Source of the DNA: Prevotellaceae bacterium UBA1710
Lineage (GTDB): Bacteria > Bacteroidota > Bacteroidia > Bacteroidales > Bacteroidaceae
Direction: 5' to 3'
Length of the DNA: 34,841 nt
Assembly: GCA_002317355.1 (NCBI GenBank)
Contig: DCJC01000055.1
Location: forward strand, 58,546-93,386
The notes beneath the pieces were generated by a model. That model was not told the origin of the DNA. It saw nothing but the letters and a program-made list of their open reading frames with translations, and made no database searches. The position numbers and the translations under genes were made by a program. Positions 8,092 to 15,800 of the stretch are shown one piece after another; the stretch's first letter is position 1; each line of letters opens with the position of its first letter.

Positions 8092-8583
8092 ATGAGATAT
8101 TTACTTACACTTATAATTTCATTGGCATTTACCTTGTATCTTCCAGCTCAGAACAACGGGCCACATCCCGACAACAGACAGGAAGCACAGAATGAGCCAA
8201 AGAAATTTGACCCAGAACGCTACCAACGCGAATTGGAAGCATTCATAACGAAAGAGGCATGCCTATGTCCTAATGAGGCAAAAGCATTCTTTCCACTACT
8301 TCGTGAGATGCAACAGAAGCAGCGTGCTATCTACATGAAGCAGAAGGCTTTCGATAAGGCTGCATTCACAGACAATAAGGCTGCAACAGATGTTATTCTT
8401 GCATACGATGAGCGTGAATTAGCAATCAAGAAACTTCAGCAGCAATACCACAAGCAATTCATCAAGGTAATACCTGCAACAAAGGTTCTCAAGGCGATAC
8501 ATGCAGAGGAACGCTTCAACCGAAACATGATGCGTGGTTTCTCTAGGCCCAACAGACCACAACATAACAGAAATAACAAATAG
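8092..8583 (+). CDS. Periplasmic Spy/CpxP-like helical protein
   Basis: The protein has 163 residues with a signal peptide at 1-20 (MRYLLTLIISLAFTLYLPAQ). The mature part is hydrophilic and almost entirely helical: FDPERYQRELEAFITKEACLCPNEAKAFFPLLREMQQKQRAIY. The length, helical layout and position behind a sigma/anti-sigma pair recall Spy/CpxP-type periplasmic stress chaperones and metal sensors, although a clean LTxxQ motif is not visible. The C-terminus is Arg/Asn-rich. It starts 20 nt after the membrane protein gene and the four-gene cluster ends in a strong terminator, so it is the last gene of the operon. Confidence 0.75.
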   Translation: MRYLLTLIISLAFTLYLPAQNNGPHPDNRQEAQNEPKKFDPERYQRELEAFITKEACLCPNEAKAFFPLLREMQQKQRAIYMKQKAFDKAAFTDNKAATDVILAYDERELAIKKLQQQYHKQFIKVIPATKVLKAIHAEERFNRNMMRGFSRPNRPQHNRNNK

Positions 8584-8586
8584 AAT

Positions 8587-8619
8587 AAATAAAGCTCGGT
8601 AATTTGCCGAGCTTTATTT
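8587..8619. terminator. Bidirectional terminator between convergent genes
   Basis: A perfect 13-bp stem, AAATAAAGCTCGG with its complement, closes a 7-nt loop. The A-rich and T-rich ends let it work in both directions, for the Spy-like gene and for the galactanase-cyclophilin gene. Confidence 0.85.
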
Positions 8620-8622
8620 GTG

Positions 8623-10290
8623 TCAGTTGAGTATCTCAAACTTCAATATCCTCACATCAATCAGCGGACGATTAAAAGGATCAGTTTCTGACTGCTGAAT
8701 CTTATCAACGATATCAAGACCACTAACAACTTGGCCAAAAACCGTATATCCACCATCAAGCCAAGGAGTTCCTGATTGCTGATAACCTTCGTAATAATCA
8801 AGACATTCCTTATAAGGGTTCTTACCCTTTTGAACAGGCCACTTTCCCCAAGTAATATAGAATTGTGAAGTAGCACTCCTAAACTCAGGATTCTTATCGT
8901 CTCCTTCTCGTGCTGCACATAATGCACCACGCTTATGGAAGAATTGAGGATAAACAATCTCAGCCTTAAGACTCGTTTCGCCACTCTCAGTAGGAACATC
9001 GGAATTTCCTAATGGTGTAGGATTATCCTCAGAAGTATATGAAGCTGTCTTTGAATCCGGATCACCACCTTGTATCATAAAATCCTTAATCACACGATGA
9101 AAGAGAGTTGAGTCCAAAGCACCACTCTTTGCAAGGCGAAGGAAGTTATCCCTATGTATTGGAGTCTCGTTGTAAAGTTCAACAACGATATCGCCTTCCG
9201 TTGTCTGTAGCCTCACAAGCTTACGGTCGTATGAAGCAGCAGCATCCATCTTGCCTTCACGAATTTGCTCGTCAAGTAATGCACGCATGATAGCAGTAGG
9301 CTTTCCTTCCTCTGTGAAAGCACCTAAGTTATACTGTGATGGACGACATTCTGGTTCCCAATAGAACACTCCTTTACAATGTCCTTTGGTCTCAGTCTTC
9401 ATCCTACGAATAAGATCAGCATACTGCTCTCTACCCTGCTCCATCACCCAAGGTTTCTTCTCATCAACTTCATATCCGGTCTCAACAATCATAACGTCAG
9501 TACCATACTTCTCACTTACTCGACGTACATTCTTCAAACAGTCATGAAGAGCAATAACCGCATTAGATTCCTTACCTGACTTCATAGCCCAATAAGGATA
9601 TAGAGACATACCAATAATATCCCACTTAGCCCCATTCTCCTTGAGTGCATCGAGATTACGGTTATAGAGATTATCATTAAAACCATTATCAAGATGAACA
9701 ATCACCTGCGCATTTGGGAAGACAGCCTTCACTGCATCATATCCTGCCGCAAAGAGTCCTGCATACTGCTTTGGATTAAGTTCAAGTTTGCCAATAGGCC
9801 ACAAGAAACCGTTCGATGTCTCATTACCCACCTGAACCCATTTAGGATTAATACCATTATCTTTCAGAAGTGAAAGAACCTCATTGGTATGGGTAGCAAG
9901 AGCTGCACACATCTTCTTGAACAATAGTTTCTCCCAAGCCTTTGGAATGTTCTGCTTACCTGGATCTGCCCACCAGTCACTATAGTGGAAATCAACCATC
10001 ACATCCATCCCTAACTCTTTGGCACGCTTAGCCTTTGCAAGAAGATCCTCCTTGTTACACCAGTTCTCATGTTCGGAAGGATCTACCCACACACGAAGGC
10101 GAACAGCATTCATACCCATCTCCTTCATCAAGGCAGTACACTCACGCTCTTCACCTTTCCAATTATAGAGTTTCTGATTCTTGCTCTCGAGCTCCGTTTC
10201 CCAACTGATATCAGCACCGAGATAGAAATCCTGTGCCCAACCAGTTAGCGAAAGGAAAGCCAAAGACAATACAGTTAATGTTTTTCTCAT
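8623..10290 (-). CDS. Secreted GH53 endo-beta-1,4-galactanase fused to a cyclophilin-type peptidyl-prolyl isomerase
   Basis: The 555-residue protein begins at the ATG of MRKTLTVLSL with a signal peptide (1-20, ending GWAQ). Residues about 21-345 are a GH53 domain: RLRVWVDP, then WVQVGNETSNGFLWP with acid/base E157, and MIVETGY with nucleophile E270. GH53 enzymes cut beta-1,4-galactan, as in pectin arabinogalactan side chains. Residues about 358-555 are a cyclophilin: FHRVIKDFMIQGGDP at 397-411, SQFYI, and YTVFGQVVSGLDIVDKI. The reading frame is continuous through a short linker. The gene follows queH by 10 nt and has no SusC/SusD or other glycan genes nearby. Upstream codons of the frame overlap queH and are not used. 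Confidence 0.9.
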   Translation of the reverse strand: MRKTLTVLSLAFLSLTGWAQDFYLGADISWETELESKNQKLYNWKGEERECTALMKEMGMNAVRLRVWVDPSEHENWCNKEDLLAKAKRAKELGMDVMVDFHYSDWWADPGKQNIPKAWEKLLFKKMCAALATHTNEVLSLLKDNGINPKWVQVGNETSNGFLWPIGKLELNPKQYAGLFAAGYDAVKAVFPNAQVIVHLDNGFNDNLYNRNLDALKENGAKWDIIGMSLYPYWAMKSGKESNAVIALHDCLKNVRRVSEKYGTDVMIVETGYEVDEKKPWVMEQGREQYADLIRRMKTETKGHCKGVFYWEPECRPSQYNLGAFTEEGKPTAIMRALLDEQIREGKMDAAASYDRKLVRLQTTEGDIVVELYNETPIHRDNFLRLAKSGALDSTLFHRVIKDFMIQGGDPDSKTASYTSEDNPTPLGNSDVPTESGETSLKAEIVYPQFFHKRGALCAAREGDDKNPEFRSATSQFYITWGKWPVQKGKNPYKECLDYYEGYQQSGTPWLDGGYTVFGQVVSGLDIVDKIQQSETDPFNRPLIDVRILKFEILN

Positions 10291-10300
10291 TATTATAATA

Positions 10301-10861
10301 TTATTGTTTATTATCTTTCTCCTTACGGAAACTGAACTCACAACCACAATATAGTTGGTTATAGAATCCATTCTCCTTCAATAGTTCGTTGCGACGTTGC
10401 TGAAGACCTCCCTTACGCCAGTTACGGTCATTGAACGTCACACCACCAGCTTGTTCTGCAGCCCACATTCCAGCCTCATTTATCTGGTCGAGTGATTTCC
10501 ATCTACTTGAAGCAAGAGTAGTTGTAAACTCATCTATACCAAGTTCCTTACACTTCTGAGCCGTTCGCAAAAGACGAATCTTAAAGCATTCAAGACAACG
10601 TTTTCCGCGCTCTGGTTCACTCTCTAAGCCATTAATCTTACACTTCCACGACTCATGGTCATACTCATCTTCAATGATGTCAATACCGAGTTGGGCAGCA
10701 TAACGGGTTATCTCATTCTTACGTATGAGATACTCTTCCTCTGGGTAGATATTGGGATTACAATAGAACAATGTCGGACGCACATCATTATTCTGCATCC
10801 ATTCAAGAATGGCGCTCGAACAAGGTGCACAACAGCAATGTAAAAGTATATCTTTCATCAT
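10301..10861 (-). CDS. queH: Epoxyqueuosine reductase QueH
   Basis: The 186-residue protein has the cysteine pattern of QueH (formerly DUF208): LLHCCCAPCSS near the N-terminus, KRCLECFKIRL in the middle and YCGCEFS near the C-terminus. QueH reduces epoxyqueuosine to queuosine in tRNA, the last step of queuosine synthesis, in place of the unrelated QueG, and uses an iron-sulfur centre held by such cysteines. Two adjacent ATG codons can start it, preceded by AAAAGAGAAA. The galactanase-cyclophilin gene follows after 10 nt, with no obvious functional link. A perfect 26-bp palindrome lies 10 nt upstream of the start. Confidence 0.93.
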   Translation of the reverse strand: MMKDILLHCCCAPCSSAILEWMQNNDVRPTLFYCNPNIYPEEEYLIRKNEITRYAAQLGIDIIEDEYDHESWKCKINGLESEPERGKRCLECFKIRLLRTAQKCKELGIDEFTTTLASSRWKSLDQINEAGMWAAEQAGGVTFNDRNWRKGGLQQRRNELLKENGFYNQLYCGCEFSFRKEKDNKQ

Positions 10862-10870
10862 TTTCTCTTT

Positions 10871-10896
10871 TTATTGAACCATGCATGGTTCAATAA
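10871..10896. promoter_or_regulatory. Perfect 26-bp palindrome upstream of queH
   Basis: The half-site TTATTGAACCATG is followed at once by its exact complement, giving two-fold symmetry with no spacer. It is centred about 22 nt before the queH start codon. It could be an operator for a dimeric regulator or, in RNA, a hairpin covering the start region. No run of T follows on either strand, so a terminator is less likely. Confidence 0.5.
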
Positions 10897-10914
10897 TATA
10901 ACGGAACCGTAAGC

Positions 10915-10955
10915 TAAAAATTGCCGTCCGCTCACAATTCATGAACAGACGGCAA
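10915..10955 (-). terminator. Terminator downstream of the EF-G paralogue
   Basis: Read on the complement, TTGCCGTC pairs with GACGGCAA and is followed by TTTTTAG. It ends the transcript of the gene stopping at 11090 and separates it from queH. Confidence 0.75.
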
Positions 10956-10966
10956 ATTATTATTTA

Positions 10967-11083
10967 GTGAAGAGAGAAAAGTCTAGAGTCAAGAATTTGA
11001 ATTACACAAATTCATGTTTTGAACATAATTGAAAAAAAGTACTAACTTAAATACTGCACTTTTCACTCTGCACCTTTTCACTT
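10967..11083. repeat. Degenerate period-7 repeat arms downstream of the EF-G paralogue
   Basis: Left arm 10967-11005 reads in heptads such as GAAGAGA, GAAAAGT, CTAGAGT. Right arm 11039-11083 reads AACTTAA, ATACTGC, ACTTTTC, ACTCTGC. The word GTACTAACTTAAAT at 11039 recurs at 21140 in the repeat ahead of the addA-like gene. Confidence 0.6.
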
Positions 11084-11089
11084 ATCGTA

Positions 11090-13243
11090 TTACTCCTCTT
11101 CCTCAGCTGCATGCTCTGCGATGAGTTTCTGCTGGATATCGTTAGGAACAAGCTCGTAAGAAGCGAACTTTGTTGTGAATGAAGCACGACCACCAGTGAG
11201 TGAGCTGAGAGCGATAGAATAGCTTGAAAGCTCCTTCAAAGGAATCTTAGCAGAAAGCTTCTGATAACCATTCTCAGAATCCATACCCATGATGAGAGCA
11301 CGACGACCCTGGAGGTCTGACATCACATCACCCATGTAATCTGCAGGAACATAAACCTCAAGATCATAGATAGGCTCCAGAATCTTAGGACCTGCGTTCT
11401 TGAATGCCTCAGAGAATGCATTACGAGCAGCAAGCATGAATGAAAGTTCGTTAGAATCCACTGGGTGCATCTTACCGTCATAAACGATAACACGTACATC
11501 ACGAGCGTAAGAACCTGTCAGCGGACCACGTTCCATCTTCTCCATTACACCCTTGAGGATTGCAGGCATGAAGCGCATATCAATAGCACCACCTACAACA
11601 GTATTAATGAAGACAAGCTTACCACCCCACTCCAACTGTACCTCTTCACGAGACTTAACGTTGATCTTAACCTCCTGACCATTTAGCTTATAGGTAGTAG
11701 GATCAGGCATACCGTCTGCGTATGGCTCAACGATGAGATGAACCTCACCAAACTGACCTGCACCACCAGACTGCTTCTTATGGCGATACTCTGCCTGAGC
11801 GCTCTTGGTGATTGTCTCACGATATGGAATCTTAGGTTCGATGAAGTCAATCATGATCTTCTCATTGTTCTCAAGACGCCACTTCAAGGTACGGAGATGG
11901 AACTCACCCTGACCATGAACGATGACCTGACGCAACTCCTTACTCTGCTCAACAACCCATGTAGGGTCTTCCTGACGCATCTTCGTCAAAGCAGACATCA
12001 ACTTCTCTGTCTCTGCCTCATTCTTTGCCTTGATAGCACGAGAGAACTTAGGATTAGGATATTTGATAAAGTCGAACTTATTCTCTGCATCCTTACCGTT
12101 AAGGGTATTACCTGTCTTAACGTCCTTGAGCTTAACAGCACAACCGATATCACCAGCCTTGAGTTCATCAACAGGCACACGTGTAGCACCAGCGCAAACA
12201 TAAATCTGACCGATACGCTCCTTAGAACCACGATCTGCATTGCTAAGATCATCACCAGGCTTGATGCTACCACTCATAACCTTGAAGTACTGAACTTCAC
12301 CGATATGTGGCTCTACACCTGTCTTGAAGAAGTAAACAGATTCAGGACCATTTACGTCAACAGGAACCTCTTCACCACGTGTATTATGCACCTTTGGCAT
12401 CTCGTCAACGAAAGGAACCACATTGCCAAGGAACTCCATCAGACGGCGGACACCCATACACTTTCCTGCACATACGCAGAATACAGGGAAAATAGAGCGA
12501 GTAACAAGTCCCTTACGGATACCCTCACGCATCTCGTCCTCTGTCAGAGTCTCTGTCTCGAAGAACTTATCCATGAGTCCTTCATCATTCTCGGCAGCAG
12601 CCTCTACGAGAGCCTTATGCATCTCCATTGCCTTATCCATTTCCTCTGCAGGAATCTCCTCGATAGTAGGAGCACCACCTTCTGGTCCCCATGAATACTT
12701 CTTCATCAGCAGCACATCGATGAGAGCATTGAAGTTAGGACCTTCATTAAGAGGATACTGGATAGGAACTACCTTGCTACCATAAATCTCCTGAAGACGC
12801 TCCAAAGAATTATTGTAGTCGCACTTCTCAGAGTCAAGCTGGTTTACAAGGAAGATAACAGGCTTCTTGAGTTTTTCTGTATAACGGAAATGGTTCTGTG
12901 TACCAACCTCAGGACCATACTGACCATTAATCAGCAGAACTGCAGTATCAGTAACATTAAGGGCTGTAAGAGCAGCACCAACGAAGTCATCAGAACCAGG
13001 ACAGTCAATGATGTTGAGCTTCTTATTGTTCCATTCTACATTATATACGGTTGAGAACACTGAGTATCCATATTCCTGCTCAACTGGGAAATAGTCAGAA
13101 ACAGTGTTCTTCTGCGTTATACGACCGCGACGCTGGATAGAGCCAGCCTCATAAAGGAGAGACTCTGTAAGGGTTGTCTTACCAGAGCCATCATTGCCAA
13201 GGAGGGCAATGTTCTTAATCTCGTTTGTTTGATATACCTTCAT
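11090..13243 (-). CDS. Elongation factor G paralogue (EF-G2 type) with altered GTPase motifs
   Basis: The 717-residue protein has the full EF-G domain order. The P-loop GNDGSGKT is intact at residues 16-23. The G3 motif reads DCPGSDDF at 80-87 instead of DTPGHVDF, so the catalytic histidine is Ser84. Switch I, normally RGITI, reads EYGYSV, and G4 is NQLD (134-137) rather than NKMD. In Bacteroides thetaiotaomicron an EF-G paralogue lacking GTPase activity (EF-G2) has been reported to support translation in the gut and under starvation; the substitutions fit that type. The C-terminus is Glu-rich (EEEE). The gene is monocistronic with a strong promoter about 80 nt upstream. A housekeeping fusA is expected elsewhere in the genome. 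Confidence 0.92.
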   Translation of the reverse strand: MKVYQTNEIKNIALLGNDGSGKTTLTESLLYEAGSIQRRGRITQKNTVSDYFPVEQEYGYSVFSTVYNVEWNNKKLNIIDCPGSDDFVGAALTALNVTDTAVLLINGQYGPEVGTQNHFRYTEKLKKPVIFLVNQLDSEKCDYNNSLERLQEIYGSKVVPIQYPLNEGPNFNALIDVLLMKKYSWGPEGGAPTIEEIPAEEMDKAMEMHKALVEAAAENDEGLMDKFFETETLTEDEMREGIRKGLVTRSIFPVFCVCAGKCMGVRRLMEFLGNVVPFVDEMPKVHNTRGEEVPVDVNGPESVYFFKTGVEPHIGEVQYFKVMSGSIKPGDDLSNADRGSKERIGQIYVCAGATRVPVDELKAGDIGCAVKLKDVKTGNTLNGKDAENKFDFIKYPNPKFSRAIKAKNEAETEKLMSALTKMRQEDPTWVVEQSKELRQVIVHGQGEFHLRTLKWRLENNEKIMIDFIEPKIPYRETITKSAQAEYRHKKQSGGAGQFGEVHLIVEPYADGMPDPTTYKLNGQEVKINVKSREEVQLEWGGKLVFINTVVGGAIDMRFMPAILKGVMEKMERGPLTGSYARDVRVIVYDGKMHPVDSNELSFMLAARNAFSEAFKNAGPKILEPIYDLEVYVPADYMGDVMSDLQGRRALIMGMDSENGYQKLSAKIPLKELSSYSIALSSLTGGRASFTTKFASYELVPNDIQQKLIAEHAAEEEE

Positions 13244-13324
13244 AGTTTTTGTTGTTAAGGTGTTAGAATAAATTTAGGATTTCTTACTCATGGTACGGGA
13301 TGGTTTATGTCCCGAATTCGACTC

Positions 13325-13355
13325 CAAAAGTAATAAATGCAATCGTTACAACAAA
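13325..13355 (-). promoter_or_regulatory. Promoter of the EF-G paralogue
   Basis: On the complement TACTTTTG (13325-13332) fits TAnnTTTG and TTTG (13352-13355) is the -33 box, with 19 nt between. The leader of about 75 nt contains a short CGGGA/TCCCG hairpin at 13296-13314. Confidence 0.75.
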
Positions 13356-13426
13356 ACTTTTCGCGAAAAAAGTAAATAATTTTATATTTTTTTGACATTT
13401 CCTTCGCTTTTTGAGAGAAAAATATG

Positions 13427-13435
13427 TAAATTTGC
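13427..13435 (+). promoter_or_regulatory. -7 box of hemW
   Basis: TAAATTTGC matches TAnnTTTGC exactly; the -33 region is weak. Transcription from here would place the entire heptad repeat in the 5' UTR of hemW. Confidence 0.6.
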
Positions 13436-13450
13436 ATTTTCATGGTTTCC

Positions 13451-13526
13451 ACCATCACCCAACACCCATCACCCAACACCCATCACCCAACACCCAACAC
13501 CCATCACCTATCACCCAACACCCATG
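13451..13526 (+). repeat. Heptanucleotide tandem repeat ACCCAWC forming the hemW 5' UTR
   Basis: Ten uninterrupted 7-nt units run from 13457 to 13526: ACCCAAC and ACCCATC in alternation, one ACCTATC, and a last unit ACCCATG whose ATG is the hemW start codon. A truncated unit ACCATC precedes them. In frame the repeat would read His-Pro-Thr-Pro, but the promoter position argues that it is untranslated. Confidence 0.9.
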
Positions 13527-14624
13527 TCAGGAATTTACGCTCACATACCTTTTTGCAAGAGCCGCTGCATCTATTGCGGATTCTATTCCACCACATTATT
13601 GCCCTTACAGGACGAATATGTGGATGCAATGCTGCATGAGTTGGATGAAAGGAAGGATTATCTCGGAAACGAACCTATTACCACAATTTATATAGGTGGA
13701 GGAACTCCTTCCATGCTTTCCCCAGACAATCTTTCGCGCCTCTGTATTCGCTTAAAGGAGTTTTCTGGAGATAGTGTTGAGGAATTTACCGTAGAATGTA
13801 ATCCTGATGATGTAACTCCCCAACTTGCTTCTCTCCTTGCTTCCGTTGGAGTGAATCGCGTAAGCATGGGAGCTCAAACTTTCTCTGACGAACGACTCGC
13901 ATTCATTCATCGTCGTCATAAGGCTCATCAAGTTAAGGAGGCTGTTGAAAACCTCCGCAACGCAGGAATTAAGAACATTAGTGTGGATCTTATGTTTGGT
14001 TTCCCCGATGAAACCGTTGAAAATTGGAAAAGCGATATTGAGCAAGCGCTAAGTCTTGAGGTTCAGCACATCTCTGCCTATTCCTTGATGTATGAAGAAG
14101 GTACACCTCTTTATAAATTATTAGAAGATGGCAAAATCAAGGAGATAAGTGAAGAGACAAGTCTTGAGATGTATGAAACTCTCATAACTCTCCTTACCAA
14201 CGCTGGATACGAGCATTACGAGATATCAAATTTCGCTCTCCCTGGTTATCGTTCAAAGCATAATAGCAGTTATTGGAAAAGAGTTTCCTATCTCGGAATT
14301 GGAGCAGCAGCACATTCCTATAATCTCACTTCAAGACAATGGAATGTATCCGATGTCAAACTTTACATCAAAGGAGATAGCATCATAGAAAACAGCGAGT
14401 TACTTGATAGTACAGAGCAATACAACGATCTTGTAACCACAGCACTTCGCACTTGTGAAGGCATCAATCTTACCACACTCTCAGACGAATATCGAGAGTA
14501 TATTCTCAAGGCTTCCGAGAAGAGCATCAAGCAAGGAAATCTCATAATAGAAAACAATCACATTCACCTCACTCGAAAGGGAATTTTCATAAGCGATGCC
14601 GTGATGGTGGAATTGATTAAGTAA
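13524..14624 (+). CDS. hemW: Radical SAM heme chaperone HemW
   Basis: The 366-residue protein begins MSGIYAHIPFCKSRCIYCGFYS; C11, C15 and C18 form the CxxxCxxC motif of radical SAM enzymes with the HemW-typical aromatic residues. GGGTPS and the segment VSMGAQTFSDERLAFIHRRH are also family hallmarks, the latter shared with coproporphyrinogen dehydrogenase HemN. HemW proteins bind heme and deliver it to apo-proteins; they are often misnamed coproporphyrinogen III oxidase. The frame is open 44 codons further upstream, but that part is the tandem repeat and promoter, so ATG 13524 is the start. No Shine-Dalgarno is present: the start codon is part of the repeat. Confidence 0.92.
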   Translation: MSGIYAHIPFCKSRCIYCGFYSTTLLPLQDEYVDAMLHELDERKDYLGNEPITTIYIGGGTPSMLSPDNLSRLCIRLKEFSGDSVEEFTVECNPDDVTPQLASLLASVGVNRVSMGAQTFSDERLAFIHRRHKAHQVKEAVENLRNAGIKNISVDLMFGFPDETVENWKSDIEQALSLEVQHISAYSLMYEEGTPLYKLLEDGKIKEISEETSLEMYETLITLLTNAGYEHYEISNFALPGYRSKHNSSYWKRVSYLGIGAAAHSYNLTSRQWNVSDVKLYIKGDSIIENSELLDSTEQYNDLVTTALRTCEGINLTTLSDEYREYILKASEKSIKQGNLIIENNHIHLTRKGIFISDAVMVELIK

Positions 14625-14630
14625 TCAACA

Positions 14631-14672
14631 ATTACTAATTACGAATTACAAATTACCCAAATACTAAGTACG
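14631..14672. repeat. Period-7 repeat ATTACNN between hemW and the tRNA methyltransferase gene
   Basis: Consecutive heptads ATTACTA, ATTACGA, ATTACAA, ATTACCC are followed by the degenerate AAATACT and AAGTACG. The wording is close to the AATTACG-type STRR repeats described in filamentous cyanobacteria. It fills most of the 57-nt spacer. Confidence 0.8.
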
Positions 14673-14681
14673 CAAAACGAG

Positions 14682-15389
14682 ATGCGAAGAAAAGAATATT
14701 TCGAGTTTAAGCAATTCACAGTTCATCAGGAACATGCAGCCATGAAGGTTGGAACCGATGGAGCACTTCTCGGTTCTCTTGCAGCAACAGGAAAAAGAAT
14801 CCTCGACATCGGTACTGGCACAGGACTTCTCTCCTTGATGATGGCTCAGCGATGCCCTGAAGCGCAGATTACAGCCATAGATGTTGACGATAATGCCATC
14901 ATAGATGCGAAGCGCAACTTTGCCGATTCTCCTTTTGGCAATAGGATAACCCTTATCCAGAAGCCATTTCAGGAGTTTGCAAAGGAAGAACAGCAGAAAT
15001 ACGACTGCATCATCTGCAACCCACCATATTTCGACGAGAGCCTTGAGAGTAAGGACGAGAGCCGAACAAGAGCCCGTCACACCTCAAGCCTTCCTTTCCG
15101 CGACCTTGTAGGAGGAGCTTACGAACTCCTTGAGGATGAGGGTGTTTTCTCCGTCTGCATCCCACCAGAAGTATTAAGCAAATTCTCTGCAGAATGTCTT
15201 ATCAAAGGTTTCTGCCTCATGACTGCCTATAAGATCAAATCCGTTCCAAGGAAAGAGCCAAAGCGTTTCGTCCTTGTTTACAAGAAAGGGCGTATCGTAG
15301 AGCCTCAGGAGCACATTTTCTGCATGCAGCATCCAGACGGCACACGCTCCGAATGGTATCAGGAGATAATGAAGGACTTCTACCTGTAA
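14682..15389 (+). CDS. trmN6: tRNA1(Val) (adenine(37)-N6)-methyltransferase
   Basis: The 235-residue protein starts FKQFTVHQEHAAMKVGTDGALLG after a short basic leader, the conserved opening of the YfiC/TrmN6 family. The SAM-binding motif I LDIGTGTG is at 41-48 and the N6-adenine catalytic motif NPPY at 113-116 (CIICNPPYFDES). The enzyme methylates A37 in tRNA1(Val). It lies 57 nt after hemW on the same strand and may share its transcript. Length is normal and the frame is intact. Confidence 0.92.
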   Translation: MRRKEYFEFKQFTVHQEHAAMKVGTDGALLGSLAATGKRILDIGTGTGLLSLMMAQRCPEAQITAIDVDDNAIIDAKRNFADSPFGNRITLIQKPFQEFAKEEQQKYDCIICNPPYFDESLESKDESRTRARHTSSLPFRDLVGGAYELLEDEGVFSVCIPPEVLSKFSAECLIKGFCLMTAYKIKSVPRKEPKRFVLVYKKGRIVEPQEHIFCMQHPDGTRSEWYQEIMKDFYL

Positions 15390-15441
15390 CCATTTTCCCG
15401 AAAAGACACAAGGAAATGGCAAGTATCATCCTTCGTTGATC

Positions 15442-15515
15442 ATAGGGGGTAAACTCAGTGAAGGTTCGCTTTATGTCTGCTCTATAATGGGAGCTTCACT
15501 GAGTTTACCCCCTAT
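15442..15515. repeat. 22-bp perfect inverted repeat with 30-nt loop
   Basis: The left arm 15442-15463 (ATAGGGGGTAAACTCAGTGA then AG) is the exact complement of the right arm 15494-15515. There is no run of T after it. A diverged relative occurs at 32121-32188, so it is a dispersed element and not only a local hairpin. Confidence 0.85.
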
Positions 15516-15585
15516 TCACTACGGAAGAGCGACAAAGGACCAGCGAAAGACAAAATAAGACTTATCAATAATTTTAACCGAAAAA

Positions 15586-15618
15586 CTTGCAGATATCAGG
15601 AAAAATACGTAATTTTGC
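15586..15618 (+). promoter_or_regulatory. Promoter of the threonine operon
   Basis: CTTG (15586-15589) and TAATTTTGC (15610-15618), with 20 nt between, fit the -33/-7 pattern. The transcript would carry a leader of about 175 nt. Confidence 0.7.
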
Positions 15619-15751
15619 ATGCGATTTTGTATAGTGCCCATAGGCAACAATCCAAAGCAAGAAAATACGCGAACTCAGTTGTATAGAGACACGGATTCTT
15701 GTGGCAGAGAGAAACCCATGGAAACATACAGAAGCAAGAGAATTAATCATG

Positions 15752-15768
15752 CCCCGGTTGTTTCGGGG
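15752..15768 (+). promoter_or_regulatory. GC-rich hairpin in the thrA leader
   Basis: CCCCG and CGGGG form a 5-bp stem around a 7-nt loop, 33 nt before the thrA ATG and followed by an A/T-rich stretch ending ACTTTT. It could take part in attenuation, but no Thr/Ile-rich leader peptide was found upstream. Confidence 0.35.
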
Positions 15769-15800
15769 AATTATATCTAACAAACTTTTCAAAACACCAA

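Larger units (their letters stand above)
15390..15800. other. Gene-free stretch: palindromic element and thr leader
   Basis: This 411-nt gap holds a 22-bp inverted repeat element (15442-15515), a following stretch resembling one at 32199 (AAAGGAccAGCGA word), the thrA promoter and a leader of about 175 nt. No convincing gene was found in either strand. Confidence 0.7.

Noticed and set aside
11738..12694. 318-codon open frame antisense to the EF-G paralogue
   Set aside because: It mirrors a conserved gene on the other strand, has no domain sense and no promoter.
13392..13523. 44-codon N-terminal extension of HemW made of His-Pro-Thr-Pro repeats
   Set aside because: It includes the -7 box and the tandem repeat; the radical SAM domain starts directly at ATG 13524, as in relatives.
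13451..13526. CRISPR array
   Set aside because: Units are 7 nt and contiguous with no spacers, and no cas gene is present.
15619..15780. 54-codon frame in the thrA leader as an attenuator peptide
   Set aside because: Its ATG overlaps the -7 box and would not be transcribed, and the frame has no run of Thr or Ile codons. The 20-codon frame from 15718 also lacks them.
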